From: Verrucomicrobiota bacterium
GTDB lineage: Bacteria > Verrucomicrobiota > Verrucomicrobiia > Limisphaerales > AV2
Direction of reading: 5' to 3'
DNA: 31,662 bases
Assembly: GCA_003219345.1 (NCBI GenBank)
Contig: QHOP01000086.1
Span: forward strand, 1-31,662
Shown here piece after piece: positions 17,296-24,477 of the stretch. The position numbers and the translations under genes are program-made. The notes under the pieces were generated by a model. The model did not search any database, was not told where the DNA came from, and was given only the letters and a program-made list of their open reading frames with translations. How positions within the stretch are numbered: the first letter of the stretch is position 1; every line of letters starts with the position of its first letter.

Positions 17296-17315
17296 ATTCA
17301 AACTGACCCACTACC
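17296..17315 (-). repeat. Right terminal inverted repeat
   Basis: ATTCAAACTGACCCACTACC is the exact reverse complement of the left end at 14336-14355. It is followed by AAAATGAA (17316-17323) and then GGTAGTGG, which copies the first 8 bases of the terminal repeat. Confidence 0.9.
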
Positions 17316-17323
17316 AAAATGAA
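17316..17323. repeat. Target-site duplication, right copy
   Basis: AAAATGAA, identical to 14328-14335 on the other side of the element. Confidence 0.8.
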
Positions 17324-17436
17324 GGTAGTGGCCTGATTTGCGTGCAGTGTCGGCCTTGTGCGCCGATTCATCGGCGCCATAGGCTCTGACGGGAACGCTC
17401 CCAAATTCACTTGATTTTGCCGAGCATCTGGTAAAT

Positions 17437-18714
17437 CTAAATCAAGGCAGTGTTCGCGACCCGCTCTCCGGCTCCAACTTCCGCCGGCGCGACCGCGTGG
17501 TCGGCTCCGTAACCTCCTTCCGAAACGGCTTCAATAGTCGGGAAATACTGATGATAGCCGTTGCAGTAACCGAAGAAGAAAAGTTGCTTGACCCGCGCCC
17601 GCTCCTTCAGACGAATCGCGTGGGTGCAAAAGAATTCGCCCGACACGCCCACGAGCGCGATGTCGCCATTGAGCAAAGCCACGGTCAACCTCGGACGAAC
17701 GCCGGCAGCATATTCGTCCACGTAATTGGCTACCAGTTCCGGAAAAAACGCGACCGAGTACGCGCCGCGAGTCAGTGGATCCGACAAATCGGTGCGGGAT
17801 GCAAACCTGAACCGTTCCTCGCGCACGGCCAGCGATGGACGGACGACTTCACGGGTGGTCAGCGATGAAGCCAGTTTGACGGCCTCGCGCCCGAGCGCCT
17901 GGCCAAATGCCGCGTATCCGTTGTTTGTCCCTTCGTTCACGGACATATCGCCCGACGCGCCCTGCATGAAAATCGCCGTGGCGCCCATCTCCTTTTCAAC
18001 GGTCGCCTTCATCGCCCCAACATAATCGGCGGAAAACTTCAGAGTGCTCGCGGGAATCATCGTCGGATGGGCGGCGAAGTTTATCAGCACGGCGATCGGT
18101 TTGCCGGACAAATCGTCAAAGCGCAGCACGGCCAATTCATGGTCGATTGGCTTGGGTTCGATTTTCGTGTGACGATTGCGATTGAAGCCGTACAGTCTGA
18201 CCGAACCGGTCGCTGTTTTCGCGGGAGCCAGTTTGGAGTTCGCTTCAACAATGGCGGCCACAACCCTCTCCTCCATTTCCTTGTAGTAGCGAATGGCGGC
18301 ATCGAATTTCCCCCTGCCTTTGCCTTCCTCGTCAGAAAGTTCCAGCACCGGCCCGTGGTGCGTGTGCGAGCCGGCGATGAAGGAGTATTCTATGCCGGCC
18401 TCGGATTTGATCCGTTGCCGAATGGTTCGCAGCGACTTCTCGGACGGCGACCGTCCCAGGTCCAGTCCCACAATCGCGAGTTTGTTGGTTCCCCCTTCAA
18501 GGACCAACGCAGTGGCATAGAGCGAATCGAGCGCGCCGGTGGAAAGGGCGTCGTGCCGCGCGCCGTAGCCCCACATTGGCACCGGCTCCTTCGGGGTGAT
18601 GTCGCGTTTGGCGGTTCCAACTTTGAACGCCGGGCTGGACGACTCGGCCCAGACGAAGGTGGAGAGGGCGAGCAAGACTGCCGCACACACTCTGTGGCGA
18701 AACGATGAATTCAT
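17437..18714 (-). CDS. Neutral/alkaline ceramidase-like secreted hydrolase
   Basis: The ATG at 18714 (MNSSFRHRVCAAVLLALSTF) begins a signal peptide ending near VWAES; the frame is open further upstream but without a signal. The 425-aa product carries the N-terminal half signatures of the neutral ceramidase superfamily: VGTAKRDITPKEPVPMWGYG, GLDLGRSPSE, the metal-site motif GSHTHHGP, INFAAHPTM and MQGASGDMSVN. True ceramidases are longer (about 650-750 aa with a C-terminal domain), so this is the shorter bacterial form, often of unknown substrate. It probably acts in the periplasm on an amide or lipid. A decayed beta-propeller fragment lies just upstream. Confidence 0.88.
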   Translation of the reverse strand: MNSSFRHRVCAAVLLALSTFVWAESSSPAFKVGTAKRDITPKEPVPMWGYGARHDALSTGALDSLYATALVLEGGTNKLAIVGLDLGRSPSEKSLRTIRQRIKSEAGIEYSFIAGSHTHHGPVLELSDEEGKGRGKFDAAIRYYKEMEERVVAAIVEANSKLAPAKTATGSVRLYGFNRNRHTKIEPKPIDHELAVLRFDDLSGKPIAVLINFAAHPTMIPASTLKFSADYVGAMKATVEKEMGATAIFMQGASGDMSVNEGTNNGYAAFGQALGREAVKLASSLTTREVVRPSLAVREERFRFASRTDLSDPLTRGAYSVAFFPELVANYVDEYAAGVRPRLTVALLNGDIALVGVSGEFFCTHAIRLKERARVKQLFFFGYCNGYHQYFPTIEAVSEGGYGADHAVAPAEVGAGERVANTALI

Positions 18715-18764
18715 TCGCGAAGATTTAAGCAACTTGACCGCGTCGCCAAGCCTGATCTCGTGTT

Positions 18765-18905
18765 GTGCGCGCCGGAGTTGGTCACGATCTTCCTGATGAC
18801 CTCGCCGCTGCCCGCGTCCACGACATGCCAATACGCTTTTTCGAGCGACGGGAGATAAATCACTTTGCCGTCCGGGGAGATCGCCATGCGATTCGCATCC
18901 GCCTT
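18765..18905 (-). pseudogene. Remnant of a YncE/YVTN-type beta-propeller gene
   Basis: Reverse-strand translation gives NRMAISPDGKVIYLPSLEK, then AYWHVVDAGSGEVIRKI, a typical blade of a YVTN/YncE beta-propeller. Only about one and a half blades remain. There is no signal or start, and the frame soon runs into non-homologous sequence before the ceramidase start. I read it as a degraded leftover. The surrounding 245 bp holds no intact gene. Confidence 0.55.
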
Positions 18906-18959
18906 ATCAAATCCTCGATGATGGTTGAACGACTGAAATACTCCCGTGTCTGACTCACT

Positions 18960-19460
18960 ATGCGCCTGGAAGACCATGCTCACTTGGACGATTTGGTGGA
19001 ATCGACGATTCTTTTGGTTGAAGATAACGAAGATGACATTCTGCTGTTGGAGCGGGCCATCCGAAACGCGCGCCTGGCCAATCCACTAAAAGTGGTCAAG
19101 GACGGGGAGGAAGCCATCAAATATCTCTCCGGAGACTCCGCATACGCTGATCGAACTCGCTATCCATCTCCATTCCTGATCCTGCTGGATCTCAGGTTGC
19201 CGAGACTCTCCGGGTTCGAAGTGCTCGCCTGGATTCGCGACCAGCCGGACTTCGGTGAGTTGATTATCGTCGTGCTCACGAATTCCGATCATGTCCCGGA
19301 CGTGAGCAAGGCGCGCGAGCTGGGGGCCAACTCCTATTTGGTGAAGCCAGGTACCTTTGAGGAACTGGTGGAAATGGTGAAACGGATCAAAGGCCGTTGG
19401 TTGCTGCTGAACAAGCTGCCCGAGGAGCCTGTGTCAGGGGAGGCTCATCCCTCGACCTAG
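18960..19460 (+). CDS. Single-domain response regulator (CheY/Rcp1-like)
   Basis: The 166-aa product is one receiver domain. Acidic pocket residues are in LLVEDNEDD (D22, with D25/D26 near the usual position), the phospho-acceptor is D77 in LILLDLRLPRLSG, and the switch residues are T107 in VVLTNS and K129 in YLVKPG. The insert around YLSGDSAYADRTRYPSP is usual for Rcp1-like regulators, which receive phosphate from phytochrome-type or other hybrid kinases. There is no output domain and no kinase nearby, so the partner is encoded elsewhere. No clear ribosome site precedes the ATG. Confidence 0.92.
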   Translation: MRLEDHAHLDDLVESTILLVEDNEDDILLLERAIRNARLANPLKVVKDGEEAIKYLSGDSAYADRTRYPSPFLILLDLRLPRLSGFEVLAWIRDQPDFGELIIVVLTNSDHVPDVSKARELGANSYLVKPGTFEELVEMVKRIKGRWLLLNKLPEEPVSGEAHPST

Positions 19461-19487
19461 CGCGTTGAAACCCCTGAGCCGAGGGAA

Positions 19488-19592
19488 AACATCGAACGTC
19501 CAACATCGAACATCGAACATCGAACGCCGAAGTGAGCGCGGATTCGCGGTGCCATTCGATGTTGGGCGTTGGACGTTCGATGTTGGATGTTC
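19488..19592. repeat. Inverted repeat of ATCGAAC/GTTCGAT motifs
   Basis: The left arm (19488-19530) is built from tandem ACATCGA/ACGTCCA units. The right arm (19552-19592) is the imperfect reverse complement, with GTTGGACGTTCGATGTTGG. The two can fold as a long hairpin around a loop of about 20 nt. No gene overlaps it. Confidence 0.75.
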
Positions 19593-19596
19593 CTCT

Positions 19597-19844
19597 GGTT
19601 CATGGAGAGCCCCCCTTACGCTTTTGCGCACGCATCGGAACCATGAATCGCCCCCTCACCCGACCTCCGGCCACCCTCTCCCCCCATTGGGGGAGAGGGA
19701 AGGGGTGAGGGGGCGGTTCATGGAAAGCCCCCCTTACGCTTTTGCGCACGCGTTGGGACCATGAACCATCCCCCTCACCCGCCCTTCGGGCACCCTCTCC
19801 CCCTCGGAGGGGGAGAGGGACGGGGTGAGGGGGATGGTTCATGG
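19597..19844. repeat. Two tandem composite palindromic units (118 and 121 bp)
   Basis: GGTTCATGG recurs at 19597, 19715 and 19836, marking two full units and a partial third. Each unit has CCCCCCTTACGCTTTTGCGCACGC, given here only in description form as a shared 24-bp block, then CCATGAA closing a hairpin with GGTTCATGG. A nested REP palindrome follows: CCCCTCACCC, an inner CCCTCTCCCC/GGGGGAGAGGG stem, and GGGTGAGGGG. The REP cores lie at 19651-19713 and 19771-19833. A diverged copy is at 1891-1940. With the inverted repeat before it, this fills the 451-bp gap 19461-19911, where I see no gene. Confidence 0.85.
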
Positions 19845-19911
19845 AAAGTTTCGAATCTCAAATTGGGAGCGCATTGGGACAGCACACTGGAATCCCGCTG
19901 GGAGCGAAGCG

Positions 19912-21318
19912 TTACTGACCGATCTCGATCCAGTCCACGTCATAGGGCTCAAGTTTCGTCCGGACGGGTTGAGCTTCCAACTCCCCGGCGCTTCCCTGGC
20001 GAATCACCGCCAGGTTGTTTACCGGTGCGCTCGCATCCAGCTTGATGAAGCGGAATTGGCCGCGTTGGCCTTTGGGAAAACGGACGACCGCCTCGACCAC
20101 TTCGCCCGGGCCGGAAGAGGGAAAATTCCAAAATACAACATGATTCCAGCTTCCGTTTCGCGCGGCAAAGGCTTTCACGTCCGCGCTGCTCCCGCTCACA
20201 GCGAGCTTTTGTCCTTTGATCAAACTGAGCAAGCGAAAGGCGTAGTAGGCCGGTCGCACGCGGCCCTGGTTGTCCCAGAGTCCGTCATACTGCGGCATGA
20301 CGTTCCACCAGTGCGCCATGAAGTCTGTCCCCTGCGCAGACATCCACGGCGAAAATCTCGTCGGGTCCACGAAAAAGTCCCGGATATGGTAATAGGCCGC
20401 GCGAGAGAGGCCCTCTTCGTAAAAACCGTACGTCGTCTCAAGCACGAACGCGGGTTGAAAGGCGGGCGTCAGCACAGGATTTCCGAGCGACATGTTCCAT
20501 TCGTCCAGAATAGTTTCCGTTCCGGCCAGTCGAGGGTGCTTGGCTAGTTTGGCTTTCACCTCTTTGATGCTCTGGCGGAGTTGACCGGGATTGTTGCTGT
20601 AAAGATGCCAGGAGAAAAAGTGGAGCGGCGCGCCGCCTTTGGCGCAGTGTTCAATCAGCGCATCGCCCAACCGACTCCGGTAACCCGCCAGAGCCGGCCC
20701 GCCTACTTTCGCTTTCGGATCAGCCCGTAGAATCGCGCTCGCCGTGTGCGTGTAATAAGCGACGTAATCTTCGGGCTTGAAGCGATAAGGACACCCGCCG
20801 TCCTCGCCGATGTCCGGCTCATTTCCCACCTCCCAATACTCAATGCAGTATCGCCGGCGCTGGTTGCAGTGTTTGACCAGCTCAAAGACCAGTTTCTCCC
20901 AGTCCTTGTAACTGGTGGGATGCACGACGTCCTGGTCGATCTTCGGAAAGAGCACGCGCGGCTTGAAACACAGACACAACAGCGGCCTCGCGCCCGTGGC
21001 CAGGATCGCTTCGATGCTGTCGTCCAGCGTGTCCCAATGGTAACGCGCGGACTTTGGGTAAAGATCGAAGTATTCCTGGACGAAAAGACGGATCGTTCGC
21101 GGATGAAGCCGGGCAAGCTGGTCAATGTGCGCATCGATCATTGGCTTCTCTGAAACTCCACCCTGGCCCAGGGCATAGCGCGTCAAATCGATCTCCCCGA
21201 TGGTCTGCGTGGTATCGACGATCAACTCCACCGTGGCGGCGAGCGCAGACCGGTCTAGCAGCGACATTCCGAGCAGCAGCATGGAAAGAATCGTGGGAAG
21301 AAATCGGGCAGCTCTCAT
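19912..21318 (-). CDS. Secreted GH39-like glycoside hydrolase (clan GH-A)
   Basis: I prefer the ATG at 21318 (MRAARFLPTILSMLLLGMSL), which starts a signal peptide ending ALA; an in-frame GTG at 21336 adds six residues. The 468-aa protein has the (beta/alpha)8 clan GH-A pattern: acid/base E167 in WEVGNEPD and the likely nucleophile E273 in TILDEWN. FFSWHLYS between them and a C-terminal beta-sandwich (HVVFWNFPSSGPGEVV) fit GH39 (xylosidase/iduronidase-type). The substrate cannot be named. It acts outside the cytoplasm. It is divergent from the symporter gene, whose product could import the released sugar. Confidence 0.82.
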   Translation of the reverse strand: MRAARFLPTILSMLLLGMSLLDRSALAATVELIVDTTQTIGEIDLTRYALGQGGVSEKPMIDAHIDQLARLHPRTIRLFVQEYFDLYPKSARYHWDTLDDSIEAILATGARPLLCLCFKPRVLFPKIDQDVVHPTSYKDWEKLVFELVKHCNQRRRYCIEYWEVGNEPDIGEDGGCPYRFKPEDYVAYYTHTASAILRADPKAKVGGPALAGYRSRLGDALIEHCAKGGAPLHFFSWHLYSNNPGQLRQSIKEVKAKLAKHPRLAGTETILDEWNMSLGNPVLTPAFQPAFVLETTYGFYEEGLSRAAYYHIRDFFVDPTRFSPWMSAQGTDFMAHWWNVMPQYDGLWDNQGRVRPAYYAFRLLSLIKGQKLAVSGSSADVKAFAARNGSWNHVVFWNFPSSGPGEVVEAVVRFPKGQRGQFRFIKLDASAPVNNLAVIRQGSAGELEAQPVRTKLEPYDVDWIEIGQ

Positions 21319-21449
21319 AAACGGTTTGCCGGTCACCTTAAAAAGTCCTGGCTGGAAGACAAGTGCAAGCAGCCGACTGGGAGGATAAATTCCCTCCGCA
21401 TGGAGGCTTGTCGTAAGGCGCGCCGTTCGTTAAGACTCTTTCTCAAGGC

Positions 21450-21533
21450 ATGACGCATTTCTCCTGGCTGGATGGCAGCATTGTGGGGCTTTACCTCCTC
21501 GCCACCATGATTGCCGGGGTCACGGCATTGTGA
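21450..21533 (+). pseudogene. Symporter N-terminal fragment in a different frame
   Basis: From ATG 21450 this 27-residue frame reads HFSWLDGSIVGLYLLATMIAGV, the first membrane helix of an SSS-family symporter, and stops at TGA 21531-21533. The remaining protein continues one base ahead in the other frame from GGC ATT GTG at 21524 (GIVTCMYTAQNGYEKG). Family members normally have about 50 residues between these points (second helix and loop), so a deletion with frameshift is the likely cause. Confidence 0.65.
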
Positions 21534-22834
21534 CCTGTATGTACACGGCGCAAAATGGTTACGAGAAGGGATTCGCCGGCGCCATTCCCGGCCTCTGCCA
21601 GGCCATCGCCATGGGATTCATCGGCCTGACCGGCTTCTGCATCAAACCGCTGCGCGATTCCGGCGCGATGACCATCCCGGAAATGTTCGAGAAACGCTTC
21701 GGTCCGCGCATTCGCTGGGCGGCGGGCGTGGTCATTGTCCTGGGTGGCTTGCTGAACATGGGCGTGTTCCTGCGGACGGGCGGCGAGTTTCTCGTGCTCG
21801 TGTGCGGGTTCGACGTGAAGTATCTGGAAATCGCCATGACCGCGCTGCTCGTCGGCGTGGCGGCTTACACCATCCTCGGCGGGATGCTCTCCGTGCTCGT
21901 CACCGACTTCCTGCAATTCGTCGTCATGAGCGCCGGCCTGATTGTCGTCACGGTGCTCATTCTGGCGAATATCGGCTGGGACAAACTGGTGAGTACTGTG
22001 CAAATTCATTATGGCGCCGGCGGCTTCAACCCGTTTCTGAACCCGACCATGGGCTGGCCGTACGTGCTTTTCAATCTCCTGCTCAACACAGCCGCCACAC
22101 TCACCTGGCAGGCGACCGTCGCCCGTGTGCTGGCCGCCAAGGACAGTGCGACCGGACGGAAGATCTACACGCGCACCGCGTTCTTCTTCGTCTGTCGCTT
22201 TCTCATCCCCGGCATCTGGGGCATTGCCGCGCTGTCGGCGCTCGGACCGGCCATGCCCGGCGACAACACGCTGCACGCCATGCCCAGGTTTCTCAGCACG
22301 TTCGTTCCTGTCGGTGTCATGGGTGTTCTGGTGGCGGCGATGCTCGCGGCGGACATGAGCACCGATTCGTCCTATATGCTCACCTGGGGCAGCGTCATAT
22401 ACAACGACGTGCTCGCGCCGTTCCGCAAGTCAGCCTGGTCCGAGCGCCAGGGGCTGCTGGTCAACCGGGCGATCATTGCGTTGATTGGCGTGTTCCTGTT
22501 GTTCTACGGACTCTGGTATCCGCTCCAGGGCGATCTCTGGACCTACCTGGGTGTCACCGGGACAATTTACCTGTCGAGCATGACCGTGTTGCTGATCGCC
22601 TGCTGCTATTGGCGCCGCGCGAACAACTGGGGTGCAGCCGCGGCCATCGTTTGCGGCGCGGTCGTGCCGATCTGTTATCTGATTATCGAACAGGTCCCGA
22701 AAACGAAGCCCGTCGCGGCAACAATCGGACCGTATTATTCAGGCATCGCGACTTATCTGTTGGTCGGTGCGGCAATGGTGGTCGGTTCCTGTCTGAAACC
22801 GCGGGAGGAACGAGGAGTTCGATCCGGCGTCTGA
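21530..22834 (+). CDS. Sodium/solute symporter (SSS family), lacking its first two helices
   Basis: The body (434 aa from the GTG at 21530) is a multi-helix membrane protein with SSS-family phrases: TAQNGYEKGFAGAIPGLCQA, IPEMFEKRFGPRIRW, YTILGGMLSVLVTDFLQFVV, WQATVARVLAAKD and MLAADMSTDSSYMLTWGSV (the sodium-site region). Full-length members have 13-14 helices and over 480 residues; here the first helix is in another frame at 21450 and the second is missing. As read, the gene is probably non-functional. If an assembly error, it is a normal sugar or organic-acid symporter. It is followed after 11 bp by a small membrane protein, then an oxidoreductase. Confidence 0.85.
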   Translation: MTCMYTAQNGYEKGFAGAIPGLCQAIAMGFIGLTGFCIKPLRDSGAMTIPEMFEKRFGPRIRWAAGVVIVLGGLLNMGVFLRTGGEFLVLVCGFDVKYLEIAMTALLVGVAAYTILGGMLSVLVTDFLQFVVMSAGLIVVTVLILANIGWDKLVSTVQIHYGAGGFNPFLNPTMGWPYVLFNLLLNTAATLTWQATVARVLAAKDSATGRKIYTRTAFFFVCRFLIPGIWGIAALSALGPAMPGDNTLHAMPRFLSTFVPVGVMGVLVAAMLAADMSTDSSYMLTWGSVIYNDVLAPFRKSAWSERQGLLVNRAIIALIGVFLLFYGLWYPLQGDLWTYLGVTGTIYLSSMTVLLIACCYWRRANNWGAAAAIVCGAVVPICYLIIEQVPKTKPVAATIGPYYSGIATYLLVGAAMVVGSCLKPREERGVRSGV

Positions 22835-22845
22835 ATCAGAACTCT

Positions 22846-23013
22846 ATGCTAAGCGAACACTGGTTCTGGCTGCTGCTGACGATGGTCGCCCTGGTTTGGT
22901 ACTCCACCGTGACGGTTTACGTCGCTGTCCGAGGCACATTCGACATCCGGCAAATGCTCCGACGGCTGAGGGACAGAGACAAGGGAAGTCATCAGCCCGG
23001 GTCGAACAACTGA
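22846..23013 (+). CDS. Small membrane protein, likely symporter accessory
   Basis: A 55-aa frame starts at ATG 22846, 11 bp after the symporter stop. It has one membrane helix (FWLLLTMVALVWYSTVTVYV) followed by a basic tail (RQMLRRLRDRDKG). Small single-helix proteins often follow SSS symporters and are named symporter accessory proteins; that role is inferred from position and shape. Good spacing and a sensible composition argue that it is a real gene. Confidence 0.65.
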   Translation: MLSEHWFWLLLTMVALVWYSTVTVYVAVRGTFDIRQMLRRLRDRDKGSHQPGSNN

Positions 23014-23061
23014 CGCATTTTTCTGCTCGCGCTGGTCCCGCCAATTGGGCAAATTATCCGC

Positions 23062-24477
23062 ATGAAAACTTCCTTGTCACTTTCCAGGATTTCTCGCCGC
23101 CAATTCATCACTACAACCGCCACCGCCATCGCTGCGCCCACAATCATTCCGGCCAGTGCTCTCGGCGCAAACGGCCGCCCGGCTCCGTCGGAACGCATCA
23201 CGATGGGTGTGCTTGGCTGGGGCATGCAAGGCCCCAGTAACACCGGCAGCTTCATGAGGGAGTCTGACTGCCAGGTGGTCGCCACCTGTAACATTGACAA
23301 GAAACACCTGGAAGCGTCCGTGAACGAGATTAACAAGAAATACAAAAACCAGGACTGCAAAACCTATCACGATTACCGGGAGATGATGGCACGCACGGAC
23401 ATCGACGCGGTGATGCTCGCCGTGCCGGACCACTGGCACGCGCTCATTGCCACCGAGGCAGCCAGGAATAAAAAGGACATTTACGGGGAGAAACCGCTCG
23501 CGCGCACCATCGCCGAACAACAGGCCATTGTGCGAGCCGTCCAGTCCAACAAATGCATTTGGCAGACCGGGTCCTGGCAGCGTTCGGAACGGAACTTCCA
23601 TTATGCCGCGGAGATCGTTCGCAACGGTCTGATTGGCAAGGTCACCAAGGTGGAAGTCGGCCTGCCCAGCGGCCACCATGACTTCGCCGGAACCGGCAAG
23701 CCCCTCTTGCAGAAGCTGGCGCAGCTCCCGGAGAAAGTCGATGATCTGGCCAAAGTCGTCCCCGGCACGCCCGCCTGGGAGGTCGCTGTCACCCAGCCCC
23801 CGCCTGAATTGGACTATGACTTCTGGATCGGACCATCGAAGATGGAGCCGTACATCCAGGCGCGCTCACACATGAACTGGCGCTGGAACTACAATACCGG
23901 TGGCGGCCAGTTGCTGGATTGGATCGGCCATCACTGCGACATCGGGCACTGGGGACTGGGCAACGACGACACGATTGGCCCGCTGGAAGTCGAGGGCTCA
24001 GGCGAGTTCCCTGCCAAGGACGCCCTTTGGAACACCTGCACGAGGTACCGCATTACTTGCAAGTATCCGAATGACATCACGATGATCATCGCTGGCGGGC
24101 ACCCGGACATCCGGGACGGCACCAAGTGGATCGGCACTGACGGTTGGGTCTGGGTAAACCGCGGCAATGCCTTCGAATCTTCTCACAAGGAATGGGAAGA
24201 CACGCGCAGCCTCCCGGAGGAACAGCGCAAGGTGAGACTGCCGTTCACCAAGGGCGGCCACTGGCGCAATTTCCTCGACAGCGTGAAAACGCGGCAGCCC
24301 ACGGTCACGCCCGTGGAGGTGGCCCATCACTCCGCCCTTCCCGGACACCTGGGCCTCATCGCCATGCTTGCCGGCCGAAAGATCAAGTGGGACGCAAAGA
24401 ACGAGCGCATCCTCGACGACGCGGAAACCGGCAAGTGGCTCACGCGCAATTATCGCGCGCCGTGGAAACTCGGCTAA
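23062..24477 (+). CDS. Tat-exported Gfo/Idh/MocA-family oxidoreductase
   Basis: The 471-aa product starts with a twin-arginine signal (ISRRQFITTTATAIAAPTII). A Rossmann NAD(P) domain follows, with GVLGWGMQGPSN at residues 49-60, CNIDKKHLE, and the family signature EKPLART at residues 143-149. The C-terminal part (GGGQLLDWIGHHCDIGHWGL near residue 278) fits the substrate-binding alpha/beta domain with the usual catalytic-region histidine. Many members oxidise or rearrange sugars and inositols; the substrate here is unknown. It lies 48 bp after the small membrane protein on the same strand as the symporter, suggesting a sugar-processing operon. Its stop overlaps the stop of the convergent PPC-domain gene by 3 nt. 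Confidence 0.92.
   Translation: MKTSLSLSRISRRQFITTTATAIAAPTIIPASALGANGRPAPSERITMGVLGWGMQGPSNTGSFMRESDCQVVATCNIDKKHLEASVNEINKKYKNQDCKTYHDYREMMARTDIDAVMLAVPDHWHALIATEAARNKKDIYGEKPLARTIAEQQAIVRAVQSNKCIWQTGSWQRSERNFHYAAEIVRNGLIGKVTKVEVGLPSGHHDFAGTGKPLLQKLAQLPEKVDDLAKVVPGTPAWEVAVTQPPPELDYDFWIGPSKMEPYIQARSHMNWRWNYNTGGGQLLDWIGHHCDIGHWGLGNDDTIGPLEVEGSGEFPAKDALWNTCTRYRITCKYPNDITMIIAGGHPDIRDGTKWIGTDGWVWVNRGNAFESSHKEWEDTRSLPEEQRKVRLPFTKGGHWRNFLDSVKTRQPTVTPVEVAHHSALPGHLGLIAMLAGRKIKWDAKNERILDDAETGKWLTRNYRAPWKLG

Larger units (their letters stand above)
14336..17315. mobile_element. IS1-like element with ParA-like ATPase and DUF6941 passengers
   Basis: The element is 2980 bp, bounded by perfect 20-bp inverted repeats (left GGTAGTGGGTCAGTTTGAAT) and an 8-bp direct repeat AAAATGAA outside each end. 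Inside are a small basic protein (14395-14523, +), a ParA/MinD-like ATPase (14516-15553, -), a phased repeat array (15585-15683), an IS1-family-like transposase (15688-16566, +) and a DUF6941 protein (16538-16975, +). The interior is visibly richer in A/T than the flanks. IS1 elements start with GGT and make 8-9 bp duplications, which fits; a four-gene cargo with a ParA ATPase is not part of any IS1 element I know. The right 320 bp is non-coding. Confidence 0.88.

Noticed and set aside
14336..17315. Interpretation as a plasmid-like integrated partition locus
   Set aside because: Terminal inverted repeats, target duplication and a DDE transposase fit transposition; no replication gene or integrase is present.
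19465..19842. Short open frames in the repeat island
   Set aside because: They arise from palindromic repeats (PLPLRGGEG-type translations) and are not genes.
21511..23013. 500-codon open frame across the symporter gene
   Set aside because: It is Arg/Pro/His-rich shadow coding over the symporter; only its last 55 codons (22846-23013) look like a real protein.
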